Assembly (NCBI GenBank): GCA_036924085.1
Contig: JAVGWX010000004.1
Span: forward strand, 10,349,416 to 10,413,415
Reading direction: 5' to 3'
DNA length: 64,000 nucleotides
From: Ariolimax columbianus
Lineage: Eukaryota; Mollusca; Gastropoda; Stylommatophora; Arionidae
Each line of letters opens with the position of its first letter. The stretch's first letter is position 1. The notes below the pieces were generated by a model. It worked only from the letters and a program-made list of their open reading frames with translations. It made no database searches and was not told the DNA's origin. The position numbers were made by a program, and so were the translations under genes. Of the stretch, positions 22,496 to 32,889 are shown piece after piece.

Positions 22496-22860
22496 GAGTG
22501 TGACTATCTTTTAACTGTTAAACTGCTATTGTTTCTGTTATATTGTACAGTTGGATTAACGAGCAGGTTTTCTGCACAGGTATTAGCTAGTAGCTGATAA
22601 TGTGAAACTTCTCATGGACCGTTTTCAATGAGGGGGTGGGGAAGGAGGAGGTGGAGGGGCGGGTACAATGCGCAGAATGTAACGGCATCTGTTGCATCTG
22701 TAACATATCTTGACTTCCCAATCTTCTTTTGGTGGATAAGTCCTAGGTGACGGAACCATTAATGATCGAAAGGTGTAAAAGATCTCCACAGTTACACTGT
22801 CAGTTACAAAACATGGGATAGCGCTACACGCTCCCTGTTGAATTCTCGATCCCTTCTCCA
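22496..22860. other. No feature recognised
   Basis: A short purine-rich patch (gggggtggggaaggaggagg) lies at 22632-22655. No protein motif is seen. Confidence 0.5.
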
Positions 22861-22861
22861 C

Positions 22862-23355
22862 AACTGTTCTATAAACACACTTTACCATCTACACTTCTAC
22901 ACAGCTGTTCTATAAACACATTTTACTATCTACACTTCTACACAGCTGTTCTATAAACACTCTTTACCATTTACACTTCTACACAGCTGTTCTATAAACA
23001 CATTTTACTATCTACACTTCTGCACAGCTATTCTATAAATACACTTTACTATCTACACTGCTACACAGCTGTTCTATAAACACACTTTACTATCTACACT
23101 TCTGCACAGCTGTTCTATAAACACACTTTGCTATCTACACTTCTGCACAGCTGTTATATAAATACACTTTACTATCTACATTTCTGCACAGCAGTTATAT
23201 ACATACACTTTACTATCTACATTTCTGCACAGCTGTTATATAAACACACTTTACTATCTACATTTCTCCACAGCTGTTCTATAAACACACTTTACTATCT
23301 ACATTTCTGCACAGCTGTTATATAAATACACTTTACTATCTGCATTTCTGCACTT
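22862..23355. repeat. 41-bp minisatellite, ~12 copies
   Basis: The unit is tgttctataaacacacttta followed by ctatctacacttctgcacagc. Starts at 22865 and 22906 fix the period. In the second half ttctat becomes ttatat in most copies. Confidence 0.95.
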
Positions 23356-23944
23356 ATTTTTGTTTCAACTGTAGCACCATAATTTCTGACAAATATGAAA
23401 GCAATAACCTCATAGTATATTTTTCTCGTCCATATATTTTCAAGTTTTCCATTTATTCATCTGTTTATTGAGAGAACTTATTTTTTATGTCCATACAATT
23501 GTAATTCCCTATTTAATTTGTTCACTTTAGAAGTTGCCAAGCTATAATGATTGACTATTCGCAGTCATTTCCTCTTTATGATTCGTAACTGACATGCTTC
23601 TAGGCCACAGACAGGCCTGACGAACTTATGCCTAAGCTAAATAAGCTACAGCTTAGGGCCACACAACCAACAGCGGTCGAACACAATTTCAGAATTTGTT
23701 TTTGTTGAGGGTTTGTTGTTGGTGTTTGCGAAGAGAGGGGGTGGGCGTTTTAATATTCCATTATTTTGACACTTAGCATGATAACATTATTGTTTACATT
23801 AAAATTTCGTGTTGTTTCCCATTGGTATACAAAATGATAATCTATCATAGAAATCAAGGGAACTTCATGATCAATATGGGGCTAGTAATATGTACTTAAT
23901 TTTTGTAATGCTATTGTTTTCACTTGAAATGTCTTGTTACATAC
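23356..23944. other. AT-rich spacer
   Basis: No gene or array is recognised. A g-rich patch (gagagggggtgggcg) lies near 23733. Confidence 0.5.
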
Positions 23945-24776
23945 CAACGGTCGAGACCAGTGAATGAGTATGGAAGCAGCAGCGATCAAAGATACAGACC
24001 AGTGAATGTGTGTAGCAGCAGCGATCAAAGATGGAGACCAGTGAATGAGTGTGGCAGCAGCAGCGATCAAAGATACAGACCAGTGAATGAGTGTGGAAGC
24101 AGCAGCGACCAAAGATACAGACCAGTGAATGCGTGTGGAAGCAGCAGCGACCAAAGATACAGACCAGTGAATGAGTGTGGCAGCAGCGACCAAAGATACA
24201 GACCAGTGAATGAGTGTGGAAGCAGCAGCGACCAAAGATGGAGACCAGTGAATGAGTGTGGAAGCAGCGACCAAAGATGGAGACCAGTGAATGAGTGTGG
24301 AAGCATCAACGACCAAAGATGGAGACCAGTGAATGAGTGTGGCAGCAGCAGCGACCAAAGACGGAGACCAGTGAATGAGTGTGGAAGCAGCGACCAAAGA
24401 TACAGACCAGTGAATGAGTGTGGAAGCAGCGACCAAAGATGGAGACCAGTGAATGAGTGTGGAAGCAGCAGCGACCAAAGATGGAGACCAGTGAATGAGT
24501 GTGGCAGCAGCGACCAAAGATACAGACCAGTGAATGAGTGTGGCAGCAGCGACCAAAGATACAGACCAGTGAATGAGTGTGGAAGCAGCAGCGACCAAAG
24601 ATACAGACCAGTGAATGAGTGTGGCAGCAGCGACCAAAGATACAGACCAGTGAATGAGTGTGGAAGTAGCAGCGACCAAAGATGCAGACCAGTGAATGAG
24701 TGTGGAAGTAGCAGCGACCAAAGATGCAGACCAGTGAATGAGTGTGGAAGTAGCAGCAACCAAAGATACAGACCAA
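23945..24776. repeat. 42/39-bp minisatellite abutting a LINE tail, ~21 copies
   Basis: Units encode RPVNECGSSSDQRY-like peptides (14 or 13 codons), from accagtgaatgagtgtgg, agcagcagcgaccaaagata and similar blocks. Because units are multiples of 3 the array is open for ~290 codons on both strands. It ends exactly where the LINE C-terminal remnant at 24776 begins (ccaaagatacatctcacaca). A distant resemblance of NECGSSSDQ to the element's DECPYGTGCQ suggests it could be amplified element sequence, but this is uncertain. Confidence 0.93.
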
Positions 24777-24935
24777 AGATACATCTCACACACCGATGAG
24801 TGCCCACGTGTAACAGGAATCCTGAACACATTCTACAGGAATGCCCATAAAGGGAAATGAGATGCCAGACCTGGTGACTGCAGATATAGCATGGCCAAAA
24901 GATCCTGAACGCAAAGAAGAATAAATGGGTGTTAT
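24776..24935 (+). mobile_element. LINE C-terminal remnant, relative of 12495-12880
   Basis: The plus strand contains catctcacacaccgatgagt, then cctgaacacattctacagga, atgagatgccagacctgg and, at the end, gatcctgaacgcaaagaaga. These match the minus strand of the 12.5-kb LINE remnant in the same order. Relative to that copy it has lost the segment between gacctgg and gatatagcatgg and carries a stop after the QECP motif. It ends with the same gcaaagaagaa tail. Confidence 0.72.
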
Positions 24936-24960
24936 TCCAAAGAGAAGAATTCAAATAATA

Positions 24961-25197
24961 AAGTACCACAGCAGAGACTGTCGTGGAGAATGAAGTGTTA
25001 GAGACTCAATTGTACACGGTTCGTGTGATATGGGGTGGCCAGTTACCTTCCTTGTTGCCTTTTCTTCAGTTACCCATTTATAAATTAACATCATTATACT
25101 GCTGGGTCGACTGAAGCGTGTAGGTAATGGGAGTTGACCCATGTACCTTTGTCTTGAACAGCAAGTGCTCTACAACTACACTAATAAGACTCCTTAG
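24961..25197 (-). mobile_element. SINE-B copy 2 with tRNA-like head
   Basis: On the minus strand the right end reads as a tRNA-like promoter: a box A-like ttagtgtagttgtagagc (plus-strand 25167-25184) and a box B-like ggtcaactccc (plus-strand 25129-25139), about 45 bp apart. The remainder aligns with 11399-11612. I infer a tRNA-derived SINE; the degenerate box B argues that this copy is inactive. Confidence 0.65.
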
Positions 25198-25328
25198 GTT
25201 ACGGATACAGGATAACAAGTGAACAATTATGTTTATTATCAATGATGCTTGACTAGATTTAGCTATTGCAGAGATGGAAGAGTACATTAGTTGACATCAC
25301 AATAAAGTCAAAGTTAATTTATTCAAGG

Positions 25329-25368
25329 CCACACACACACACACACGCACGCACTCATACACACACAA
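25329..25368. repeat. (CA)n micro-satellite
   Basis: Imperfect CA repeat with cgcacgcac and tcatac interruptions. Confidence 0.9.
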
Positions 25369-25684
25369 TGATAATATTCTGACAACAATACCTGAATGAT
25401 ATTATGATTATTAACTTATTATGACCAGAATGTGTTCAAAGGGGAATAATATAAACCGAGCTTCTACTTGAGAAGACGGCAGACGATCTGGACTCCAAAC
25501 CCAGACTTCTGCTCAGGGGACATCCGCCATTAAATTGATAGACACGTGATCCATCAAATGGCACGCATTGTTCAAAGGCCAGTAAAGTTGGAAATAAATA
25601 TGGAGTGTGTCCCACAGACACTAAAACTATTGCCGTGATAGAACTACAAATTAGATGATTGGGACAGGTCTGCAATACTACGGG

Positions 25685-25765
25685 GAAAGGGGGAGGCGGG
25701 CTGTAGGGCGCGCAAGCTTGCTTTGCAATCCCAATAGAACGGGTTCGAAATCACTTCGTATGGAT
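25685..25765 (+). mobile_element. tRNA-like SINE head
   Basis: A near-consensus pol III box B (gggttcgaaatc at 25740-25751) follows a ggcgggctgtagggcgcgca segment that resembles a degenerate box A at suitable distance. The piece runs directly into a CT/CA micro-satellite. This looks like the 5' part of a tRNA-derived SINE, not a functional tRNA, because no cloverleaf acceptor pairing is evident. Confidence 0.45.
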
Positions 25766-25789
25766 AGTGGAACACATTACAAACAGATA

Positions 25790-25960
25790 CATCTCTCTCT
25801 CTCTCTGTCTCTCTCTCTACCTCTCTCTTTACCTCTCTCTTTCACACACACACACACACACACACACGCACGCACACAAGCACGCACGCATGCATGCATA
25901 CACTCAAACTCACACAGATACATATATATCGCACACATACACGCATATACATACACACAC
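25790..25960. repeat. (CT)n then (CA)n micro-satellite
   Basis: ctctctctctgtctctct changes to cacacacacacacacaca near 25843 and decays into cgcacg/acatac-rich sequence. Open frames here are compositional. Confidence 0.93.
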
Positions 25961-26718
25961 GCGCAACCATTGGCCAATATGTTCACTACAAACAGATACA
26001 CACACGCATCCATTGACTTACCAATACGTCCTGGTATAACCTAGAGGACCATGGTCTGAGGTTAAAGGGTGTGTGCCATCGTCAGTATAATTCCGAAAGA
26101 CAAATATTTAAGAAACAAATACACAAAACAAAAACAACAACAACACATTTGGAGTACTGACAGGCATGCGCTGTGAGGCTATCAACTCTCGGAACAGCAG
26201 TGTAAATTGACTTTATTCCCAGAGAGGCAATGAAGAATGACAGTCTTTACTGAGTGAAGAATTCAACAATGTTCGAGGATGACGCAGCAGATACCAGAAA
26301 CAAGGTCGAGAGAAAACAATCAAATTGAAGCAAACATCGATCTAAAAGCAAAACATAAGAGAAAACCAAATTAGAAAACACTATACTTCTAGAAAGAAAA
26401 TCACTGAAAACCTCAAATTAGAGAAAGCAGCCAGCTGTTGAAAGTTGCTTGAGTCTTGAACATGGACGTTTCTTATAGAAATCAAACTAAAAATCAACCA
26501 GAATAGTAGAATGTTTACATGAAAAAAGCAGTGGTTGTACTATTAGAACATTCTGAAAGTCGAAACCACATTCAAGACCTAACAGACACGTATACAATAA
26601 TTGATGATGAACAAATCGCCCTTGACAATACAATTGTTGTACCAGAGAGAAGATGTAGGCTAATTGTATAATGGATGGAATGGTAGCTGCACTGAGACCG
26701 CTACTCACGTACCTCCCT
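25961..26718. other. No gene recognised
   Basis: A-rich sequence (for example aaaacaaaaacaacaacaac near 26125-26145). No motif or array is seen. Confidence 0.5.
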
Positions 26719-26721
26719 GAA

Positions 26722-26726
26722 ACACA

Positions 26727-26764
<38 letters not shown>

Positions 26765-26876
26765 CACCCACAAACACACACCTATACACACACCTACACA
26801 CATACACCTACCCACCTACAAACACACACCTACACACACACACACACACACACCTACACACACTCCTACACACCTT
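26722..26876. repeat. (CA)n micro-satellite with cctaca interruptions
   Basis: cacacacaca runs alternate with cctacacacac blocks. It directly adjoins the 3' end of the LINE remnant at 26880-27400. Confidence 0.93.
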
Positions 26877-26879
26877 AAC

Positions 26880-27400
26880 TTAACGTCTTTATACTGGTTT
26901 AGAAGACTGCAGAATCTGTATACAACCAGTTTCCTTTACATTACCTTGCTCTATTCTGAAATGCATTAATTGTCCCTGCCTCCACTACTTCCTGGTGCAA
27001 TGCATTTCTAGAATTCACCACTCTCTGACTAAAGATAAATTTCCTAATATCTAATCTGGACCTTTTTTTTGGTTAATTTGTAGCTGTGCCCTCTTGTTCC
27101 CGGTTCAGTGCGGAAAGTAAAGGCGGTCGTCGTGATGCTGACCACATCATCCACTAAGTGCAGTGGTTTACACAATAATATGGTCCTAACACCACATGTA
27201 CCATGCGCCGCATGGCGTAACGTTATGTTTACTTACTTCTTCTTCTTATAGGTGGTTGTATTTTTAAAAAAAAACAACTTTAATAGTCTAATTTATCCGT
27301 TCCTCTGATCATCTTATAAACCTGCATTAAGTCACCTCGAATTCTTCTCTTTTCCAGACACTGTTGGCCTGTTTTTCTGAGTCTTTCCTCCTAAATGTAA
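26880..27400 (-). mobile_element. LINE remnant, CR1/L2-like RT C-terminus
   Basis: The minus strand encodes ERLRKTGQQCLEKRRIRGDL then MQVYKMIRGTDKLDY (plus-strand ~27275-27395) and, further on, RSRLDIRKFIFSQRVVNSRN, ALHQEVVEAGTINAFQNRA (~26960-27060). The L..LE.RR.RGDL...YK motif followed by R...FFSQRVVN.WN.LP..VV.A...N.FK is the usual C-terminus of CR1/L2/Jockey-group reverse transcriptases. About 150 bp between the two blocks does not fit and includes cttcttcttctta, which might be a small insertion or strong decay. A stop lies just before the second block. Confidence 0.7.
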
Positions 27401-28512
27401 TTCTGGAATCGCCACTATCAGCGGAAGTGGATGAACAAATGTTAGGTAGGTTAGACAATGGATATGTAAGACTAGTGTTAGAGTATACATTAGGAGCGTG
27501 AAGAATAGCAATCGGTTAAGTTAAACTTTGAGAAAATAAAAGAGCCACATTCAAATATTTAGAATCATAACAGGTGGTGTAAGAAACATACTTATGGAAA
27601 TACAATAACAGTTTATGAGTCTGCAACCAATGGAGAAGGGACAACATTGCTTAAATACAAAGGGATACATTGAGAAGAATGATAAACCCCCGAATGTAGT
27701 AGATAATAAATCGAAAGTTTGAAAGTGTAAGACTCAAAGTGAGTAACTTTGCAAAGTGGAGAACATCTTCCATAAAAGACACATCACAAATCAAACTGAT
27801 CCACCTTTCAAACAGTAGTTCCCAGAGATGACATAAAACGTACAACATTCTCGGCACTGACAACAATAACGAACGGACAGAAGCAGAAAGAAGAACTTTA
27901 ATACCTAGAGAAACACTTCCCAGGCAGCATCTTGGCACGTGCATACATATTGATCAGCAACACATACAACAGAGAACGGAGACAGAGGATGTTGTCTGAG
28001 TGTGCAAGTGGACACACACAGAAAGATGTCCATGGCAACAAGAACATTGTCACGTCGCTTCAAATCAGAGAACGATTGACTTGAAAACTGCAGCAGAAAT
28101 TCTAATGGCAGATGGACACGCATTGAGGTATGTCGTACTATTCAAGGAAGTACCGCCTCTAGTCAATGCAGTAAAATGTAAAACAATGCAGATCTTCATG
28201 AACTACTTGTGTAAAATTGAGTCCAAAAATAGGCCGCCTGAAGTGGCTCAGGTAGTCTAAGAGCTAGGCTCCGTCGTTCCCCGTAGCTGTTACCTCTTGT
28301 TATTAGCGTACAATGTAAGTCGATCAAGTAGCATTCTCATGAGATGATCGAAACAAATAATCTTATATCTTGAAACGTATTCAACACAAGCTGCAGATCA
28401 ATAATCTTTCCAATTTCTTCGTTTCTTATTCTAACTTCCCCGGTGACACGACCTTTCTTTAACACGCCGTTTTTTTGTTTGTTTTTGTTGTTGTTCGCTT
28501 TTGGGAATTGGA
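27401..28512. other. No gene recognised
   Basis: An 86-codon open frame (28000-28260, plus) and a 97-codon frame (27651-27944, minus) show no recognisable domain. No tandem array is present. Confidence 0.45.
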
Positions 28513-28695
28513 TGTGCCATGTGACACCAGGGGCCCAGAGTTGGTGTCGTGCCAAGTGACACCGGTGTCCCAGAGTTAGTGTCGTGCCATGTTACACTGG
28601 TGGCCCATAGTTGGTGTCGTGCCATGTGACACCGGTGGCTCAGAGTTGGTGTCGTGCCATGTGACACCGGTGGCCCAGAGTTAGTATCATGTTGT
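28513..28695. repeat. 35-bp tandem repeat, ~5 copies
   Basis: Units of the form gtcgtgccatgtgacaccgg followed by tggcccagagttggt; gtcgtgccat starts at 28581, 28616 and 28651. It lies just downstream (in LINE orientation) of the RT fragment at 28740. Confidence 0.93.
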
Positions 28696-28739
28696 TGTTT
28701 ATTTGCCAAGCTGATGTTCACGTGACAACAACTGTTACG

Positions 28740-28935
28740 TCGTAGCAGAGGCTCTCTGACACCCAGTTTCTATTTCTCTGTCAAGCCTTCTGTATTGTGA
28801 GAAAATATTCCCCAGATATTTGAACACCCGGTCCCGCTAAAGATCGATATTGCTTACACACGGACTTGGTGTTGTGTTGATCCTCATAGATATTGTCTGT
28901 GATCCGCTAGTTTTAATACAATATCTTTCACGGGT
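28740..28935 (-). mobile_element. LINE RT fragment (thumb region)
   Basis: The minus strand reads SMRINTTPSPCVSNIDL, a stop, then RDRVFKYLGNIFSQYRRLD and REIETGCQRAS. The FKYLG...F S...LD.EI..R...A pattern is the segment just after the RT palm in many APE-type LINEs. It is short and flanked on both sides by tandem arrays (35-bp to the left, 67-bp to the right). Confidence 0.58.
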
Positions 28936-28936
28936 T

Positions 28937-29167
28937 GTGACAAGCGTTTTCATATGATGATTCAGTGATCAGTGAAGCAACCATTCTTTATCTATGACAG
29001 ATTGTGACAAGACCTTTCGTATAATGATTCTGTGATCAGTGAAGCAACCATGGTTTATCTATGACAAACTGTGACAAGCGCTTTCGTATAATGATTCTGT
29101 GATCAATGAAGCAACCATGGTTTATCTATGACAAACTGTGACAAGACCTTTCGTATAATGATTCGGT
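28937..29167. repeat. 67-bp tandem repeat, ~3.4 copies
   Basis: gtgacaag starts at 28937, 29004, 29071 and 29138. Units continue with ctttcgtataatgattctgt and gatcagtgaagcaaccatgg. Copies are well conserved apart from the first. Confidence 0.95.
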
Positions 29168-29805
29168 GAGTGATGGAACAACACATTCTAATGGGTACAT
29201 TATTCTCAGTTAGAAACTAACTTGTTCATGAAATAACTTCTGAATATAAATGAAGTTAAAAAAGTGTTAGTGTTGTTACATGAACATTAATTGGTCAAGT
29301 GCATTGTGCTGAATGATAGCGCTCATTAAGATAAACTCGGTTCCTGGTTATATCATCATCACCGTTGTTCCGTCTCAGCAGCGAAGATTGAGGGTTATTG
29401 ATCTCCAGCTATCTCTGTCCTGTGACAGGTCGGTACACTCACTCAGACTGTCCCGACCACATCTTAATGTTGTCTGCCAATATGTACCTCTGTCGCGTTC
29501 TTTCTGTTCGGCCCTTCCATCTTCCCTCAAATATAATTTTCACCAGACTGATATGTCACTTGTCGTGACCCAAATATTTATTTTCTCTGCTTTTTATATC
29601 TTCCAGAAGCAGCTCCTCCCCCTTGAGTTGTTCGAGGATCTCACTTTTAGTATTCCTTTCCAAGAAACGCGTCCAAAACCTCTTCGCCATAGAATAAAAC
29701 TAAATGCACATACCATTTATTGATCTGCATGTTTAGTTTCTGATATATCTGCATTCGACAGAAGTGTATGTCTTATGCTGTTAAATGTATTCTTCGCCAT
29801 TCCTT
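29168..29805. other. No gene recognised
   Basis: A 136-codon frame (29313-29723, plus) has no recognisable domain. The segment borders the LINE below. Confidence 0.45.
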
Positions 29806-30676
29806 CTGCGTTCGTTTTCAGTCTATCGCTACCAAGCACTGAACAGGGCTTTGCAATTAGTCCGATGTAGGCCAGAGAACAGAATGCGTTGGGTCGCTTG
29901 TTTACAGTGTGACTGCGATATTTGCACCTTTCGGTACGACACATCCGTCTTCGGCAGGATCGCCATTCCAATTCTCTTACTGATCTCCCTGTCACCTGCG
30001 CCATCCGCCGCTTTTAACTGGTCAATGTATGAATAGTTTGAAACTTGTTCCAGACATTCTCCCTTTATATGCATGTCCCGGAACGAGAATAAAGGTGACT
30101 CTTTGCAAACGTGACAACCCTACCAACCACTGGCACCGCGTGCAACCTGTTTCCCCCTTCCTGAACATCTCTAGTGAATCACCGAAGATGCACACATGTG
30201 TGCCACTCATTGTTTCAAGCCAGACCATCGTCTTCGTAACAGCCATGATCTTCATGATCAGACTGCTTGTGGTCACCAAAAAAAGCCTCAGACTCCTCCT
30301 TGATCGTTTTCCCACCCCTCTGAGCCGCGAAGACCCATACGTTTCTCAACCCACGGATGACGGATCCATCTGTGTAGATAATGACATTATCATCCGTGGA
30401 ATTTTCATTGATCAAAACGTTAACCTCGTACACCACATCAACCGGATTTAGCTGGACACACGCTCCGTCAAATTGGGCTATCACACGGAAAGTCTGCAGG
30501 TAATTTCATCCATTCTTCGCCATGCGTTAAGTCTCCCAACGCACACATCCGTTGCACAACCACCTCAGCCTGACTCATCCACGATTGTCCCTTTACAGGC
30601 CTTGTCCCTTTCGTCTTCCGTAACCGCTCATACAACGGAAGTTCTTCGTTCGCGCTGATGCGGAGGTAAGCTTGAG

Positions 30677-31000
30677 CCTGACACTTCTGCCGCCTAAACC
30701 CCACAGTTGGCAGGTCCAACAGAAACCTCATGGCAGTTATGGCCGTCTCTTGTACAACCTGGCACTTCTGCCACCTAAACCCCACAGCTGGCAGGTCCAA
30801 CAGAAACCTCATGGCAGTTATGGTCGTGTCTCTTGTACAACCTGACACATCAGCCGTCTAAATCCCACAGCTGGCAGGTCCAACAGAAACGTCATTGCAG
30901 TTATGGCCGTCTCTTGTACAACCTGACACATTTGCCGCCTAAACCCCACAGCTGGCAGGTCCAACAGAAACCTCATGGCAGTTATGGCCTCTTGCACAAC
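30677..31000 (-). repeat. 81-bp (27-codon) tandem array inside the LINE ORF, ~4 copies
   Basis: cagaaacctcatggcagtta starts at 30720, 30801, 30884 and 30965 (spacings 81, 83, 81). The unit encodes TAMRFLLDLPAVGFRRQKCQ plus a VVQE-like linker. A single TAMRFLLDLP..G copy is the normal state in this LINE group, so the array is a local expansion. Two of the three spacings keep the reading frame; one copy has a 2-bp insertion that breaks it. Confidence 0.9.
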
Positions 31001-31324
31001 CGAGAATGATTCTCATTGCCTCATTCTGAATCTTGTCCAGTCTTTCCAGCTGCGCCTTGCTGCGCGTGAGAATTGACAAGGCATATTCATTTAAAGAATG
31101 GACCAACCCCTGGAACAATAAGAGTCTCTGTTGGCAGTGAACCGCATCCATCATCCTCATCGCCGCCAGACCTTCACGGACTCAGATAATGATATGATCG
31201 ACATGTTCCATGAACCGCAAACTTCTGTCGAAGAGGACTCCAAATATTTCAATGTGTCGGATCGTTCTACTTGTGACCCGGGTAAGCATAACGGTGGTAC
31301 GGATGTGTGGGCGGTATTATTGTT

Positions 31325-31545
31325 CAGGTAGAACCATGTCGCCACAGACTTTATCGGATTAATCAATGCCCCAGATTCTCTACACCATGTCGCCACAGAC
31401 TTTATCGGATTAATCAATGCCCCAGATTCTCTACACCATTCGCCACAAACTTTATCGGATTAATCAATGCCCCAGATTCTATACACCATGTTGCCACAGA
31501 CGTTATCGGATTAATCAAATGACCTAGATTCTCTACACCATTCGC
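31325..31545 (-). repeat. 51-bp (17-codon) tandem array inside the LINE ORF, ~4.3 copies
   Basis: Units on the plus strand: accatgtcgccacagacttt, atcggattaatcaatgcccc, agattctctac. On the minus strand each unit encodes ESGALINPIKSVATWC. In the non-expanded LINE this INP.K...TWF motif occurs once, just after the RT palm. The outer copies decay, with cacc-attcgcc and aatga variants. Confidence 0.9.
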
Positions 31546-31569
31546 CAATGTGGTTGAGCTCTGTTGTAA

Positions 31570-31606
31570 CCCCCCCCCCCCCGCCACCTCCCCCTCCTCC
31601 TGTGAT
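31570..31606. repeat. C-run and C-rich patch
   Basis: Fourteen consecutive C followed by gccacctccccctcctcc. It may be unreliable in assembly. Confidence 0.85.
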
Positions 31607-31804
31607 CTGCTTCTACGGACTCCCTTTGACGGTATACCAGGACATCGTCTACACAAGACGACGTTCTACCATTGTCCGTAATTATCTACTCACCTGAAAT
31701 TGAAGGTTTAGAATTACAAATGACAGGAGATTGAGGTTCAATGCTTGATTTTTATTTCAATAACATCATTGTCAAAAGACTGTAATAGTGTTCCTGTCAT
31801 TGTA

Positions 31805-31985
31805 ATGATGTGGTCCATGACCATATTTATGACGCCAATGATGCGATCCATGACCATACTTATGACGCTAATGATGTGACGCATGACCATACTTATGACG
31901 CTAATGATGTGACGTATGACAAGATTCATGATGTTAATGATGTAACGCATGGTCAGACTTATGACGCAATCCATGTGACGCAGAC
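31805..31985. repeat. 33-bp tandem repeat, ~5.5 copies
   Basis: Units of the type gatgtgacgcatgaccatac followed by ttatgacgctaat; gatgtgac starts at 31873 and 31906. The array is open on both strands (11 codons per unit), which explains the 93-codon frames here. Confidence 0.92.
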
Positions 31986-32889
31986 TATGAGGCAATCGAT
32001 TTGGCGCATGCCACGGCACACGACGCTATCTTTTGGACACATCAGAATGGAAACAGGTCTGAAGCTTCAGAAAGCACTTATCGAACAATGAAATGTTTTA
32101 TCGAACATTACTAGCACACAAACATTCGAGGGGCTTCAAATAGAAACTCTGAAATTCTGATATATATTTCACACAATGTGTCATTGTTATCTAAGTTGTC
32201 AATATCGTTCATAAGGGCTTCATGAGTGTCCGTCATGTCGGATTACGGTGCGTGAGAGCCACATGACGTCATAGTAACCGTTTACAGAGACTTCCCACTA
32301 GTGACATGCACCAAAGAGGAACCGCTCAGGCACCCACCTTGCAGATATTTTGTGGAACTGGAGCCCACCATGGATAAGGTGGTGTACTGAGCCTTGTTTG
32401 ATATCCGGAAGCATGGATATTCCATCCACAGTTACTTAGTCATTTTTCATCACGATGCATTCAACTGCTGCAATAGGCACTGAAATCACCACTCGGTGGG
32501 CCTGACCCAGACGAGAACAGTCTGTCCCAGAACTCACACACCTCTTTAGAACTTCCAACTCGCCTCGTGCACTCTCTGGAGTGACAGGGATGCATCGCTG
32601 CGCTGAACTTTCTTTCGCCGATGGATTTCAAATATTGTTCACACATGTGCTGTAAAACACAACAGCAGGATAACAGAATGCGGTTTTTCTTCTGCGGTAA
32701 AACATGGATTTAGAGTGATGCGCCTCTTGTAATGGCCGGCAAGTTTTAAGTTGGCTTCGATGATTCTTCCCATTTTCTTGAATTTTCGTTGTTTAAACCA
32801 GCATGCGGTATAGGAAGTAACAGTGGAACATAGATAGATTGTGTAGCTAGACACTTGCATGTGATATGCTTGATAGCTTCCAGTCCAGG
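31986..32889. other. No gene recognised
   Basis: Unique sequence. Minus-strand frames at 32461-32646 and 32639-32905 have no recognisable motif. It may contain decayed 5' LINE sequence belonging to the element at 32890, but I cannot show this. Confidence 0.45.

Larger units (their letters stand above)
29806..31545 (-). mobile_element. LINE remnant: RT C-terminus, RNase H, and a SINE-A-like 3' end
   Basis: In minus-strand order: SGALINPIKSVATWF and VERSDTLKYL (RT thumb, ~31160-31540), AQLERLDKIQNEAMRIILGC (~31000-31080), TAMRFLLDLPAVGFR repeated, QAYLRISANEELPLYERLR (~30640), then RNase H: VIIYTDGSV (~30370-30395, first catalytic Asp), IMAVTKTMVWLE (expected second catalytic position region) and FGDSLEMFRK, ending RVTFILVPGHA. 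Frameshifts separate these blocks. Two in-frame tandem arrays (51 bp and 81 bp) lie inside the coding region. The last ~170 bp (29808-29980) is clearly homologous to the 3' half of SINE-A (gaaaggtgcaaatatcgcag, tctgttctctgg). Confidence 0.85.

Noticed and set aside
23882..24969. 300-codon frames on both strands over 23.9-25.0 kb
   Set aside because: 42/39-bp array open in both directions; no signal for a gene.
29313..29723. 136-codon frame as a gene
   Set aside because: No recognisable domain, no start or splice context and no repeat-family match; left unannotated.
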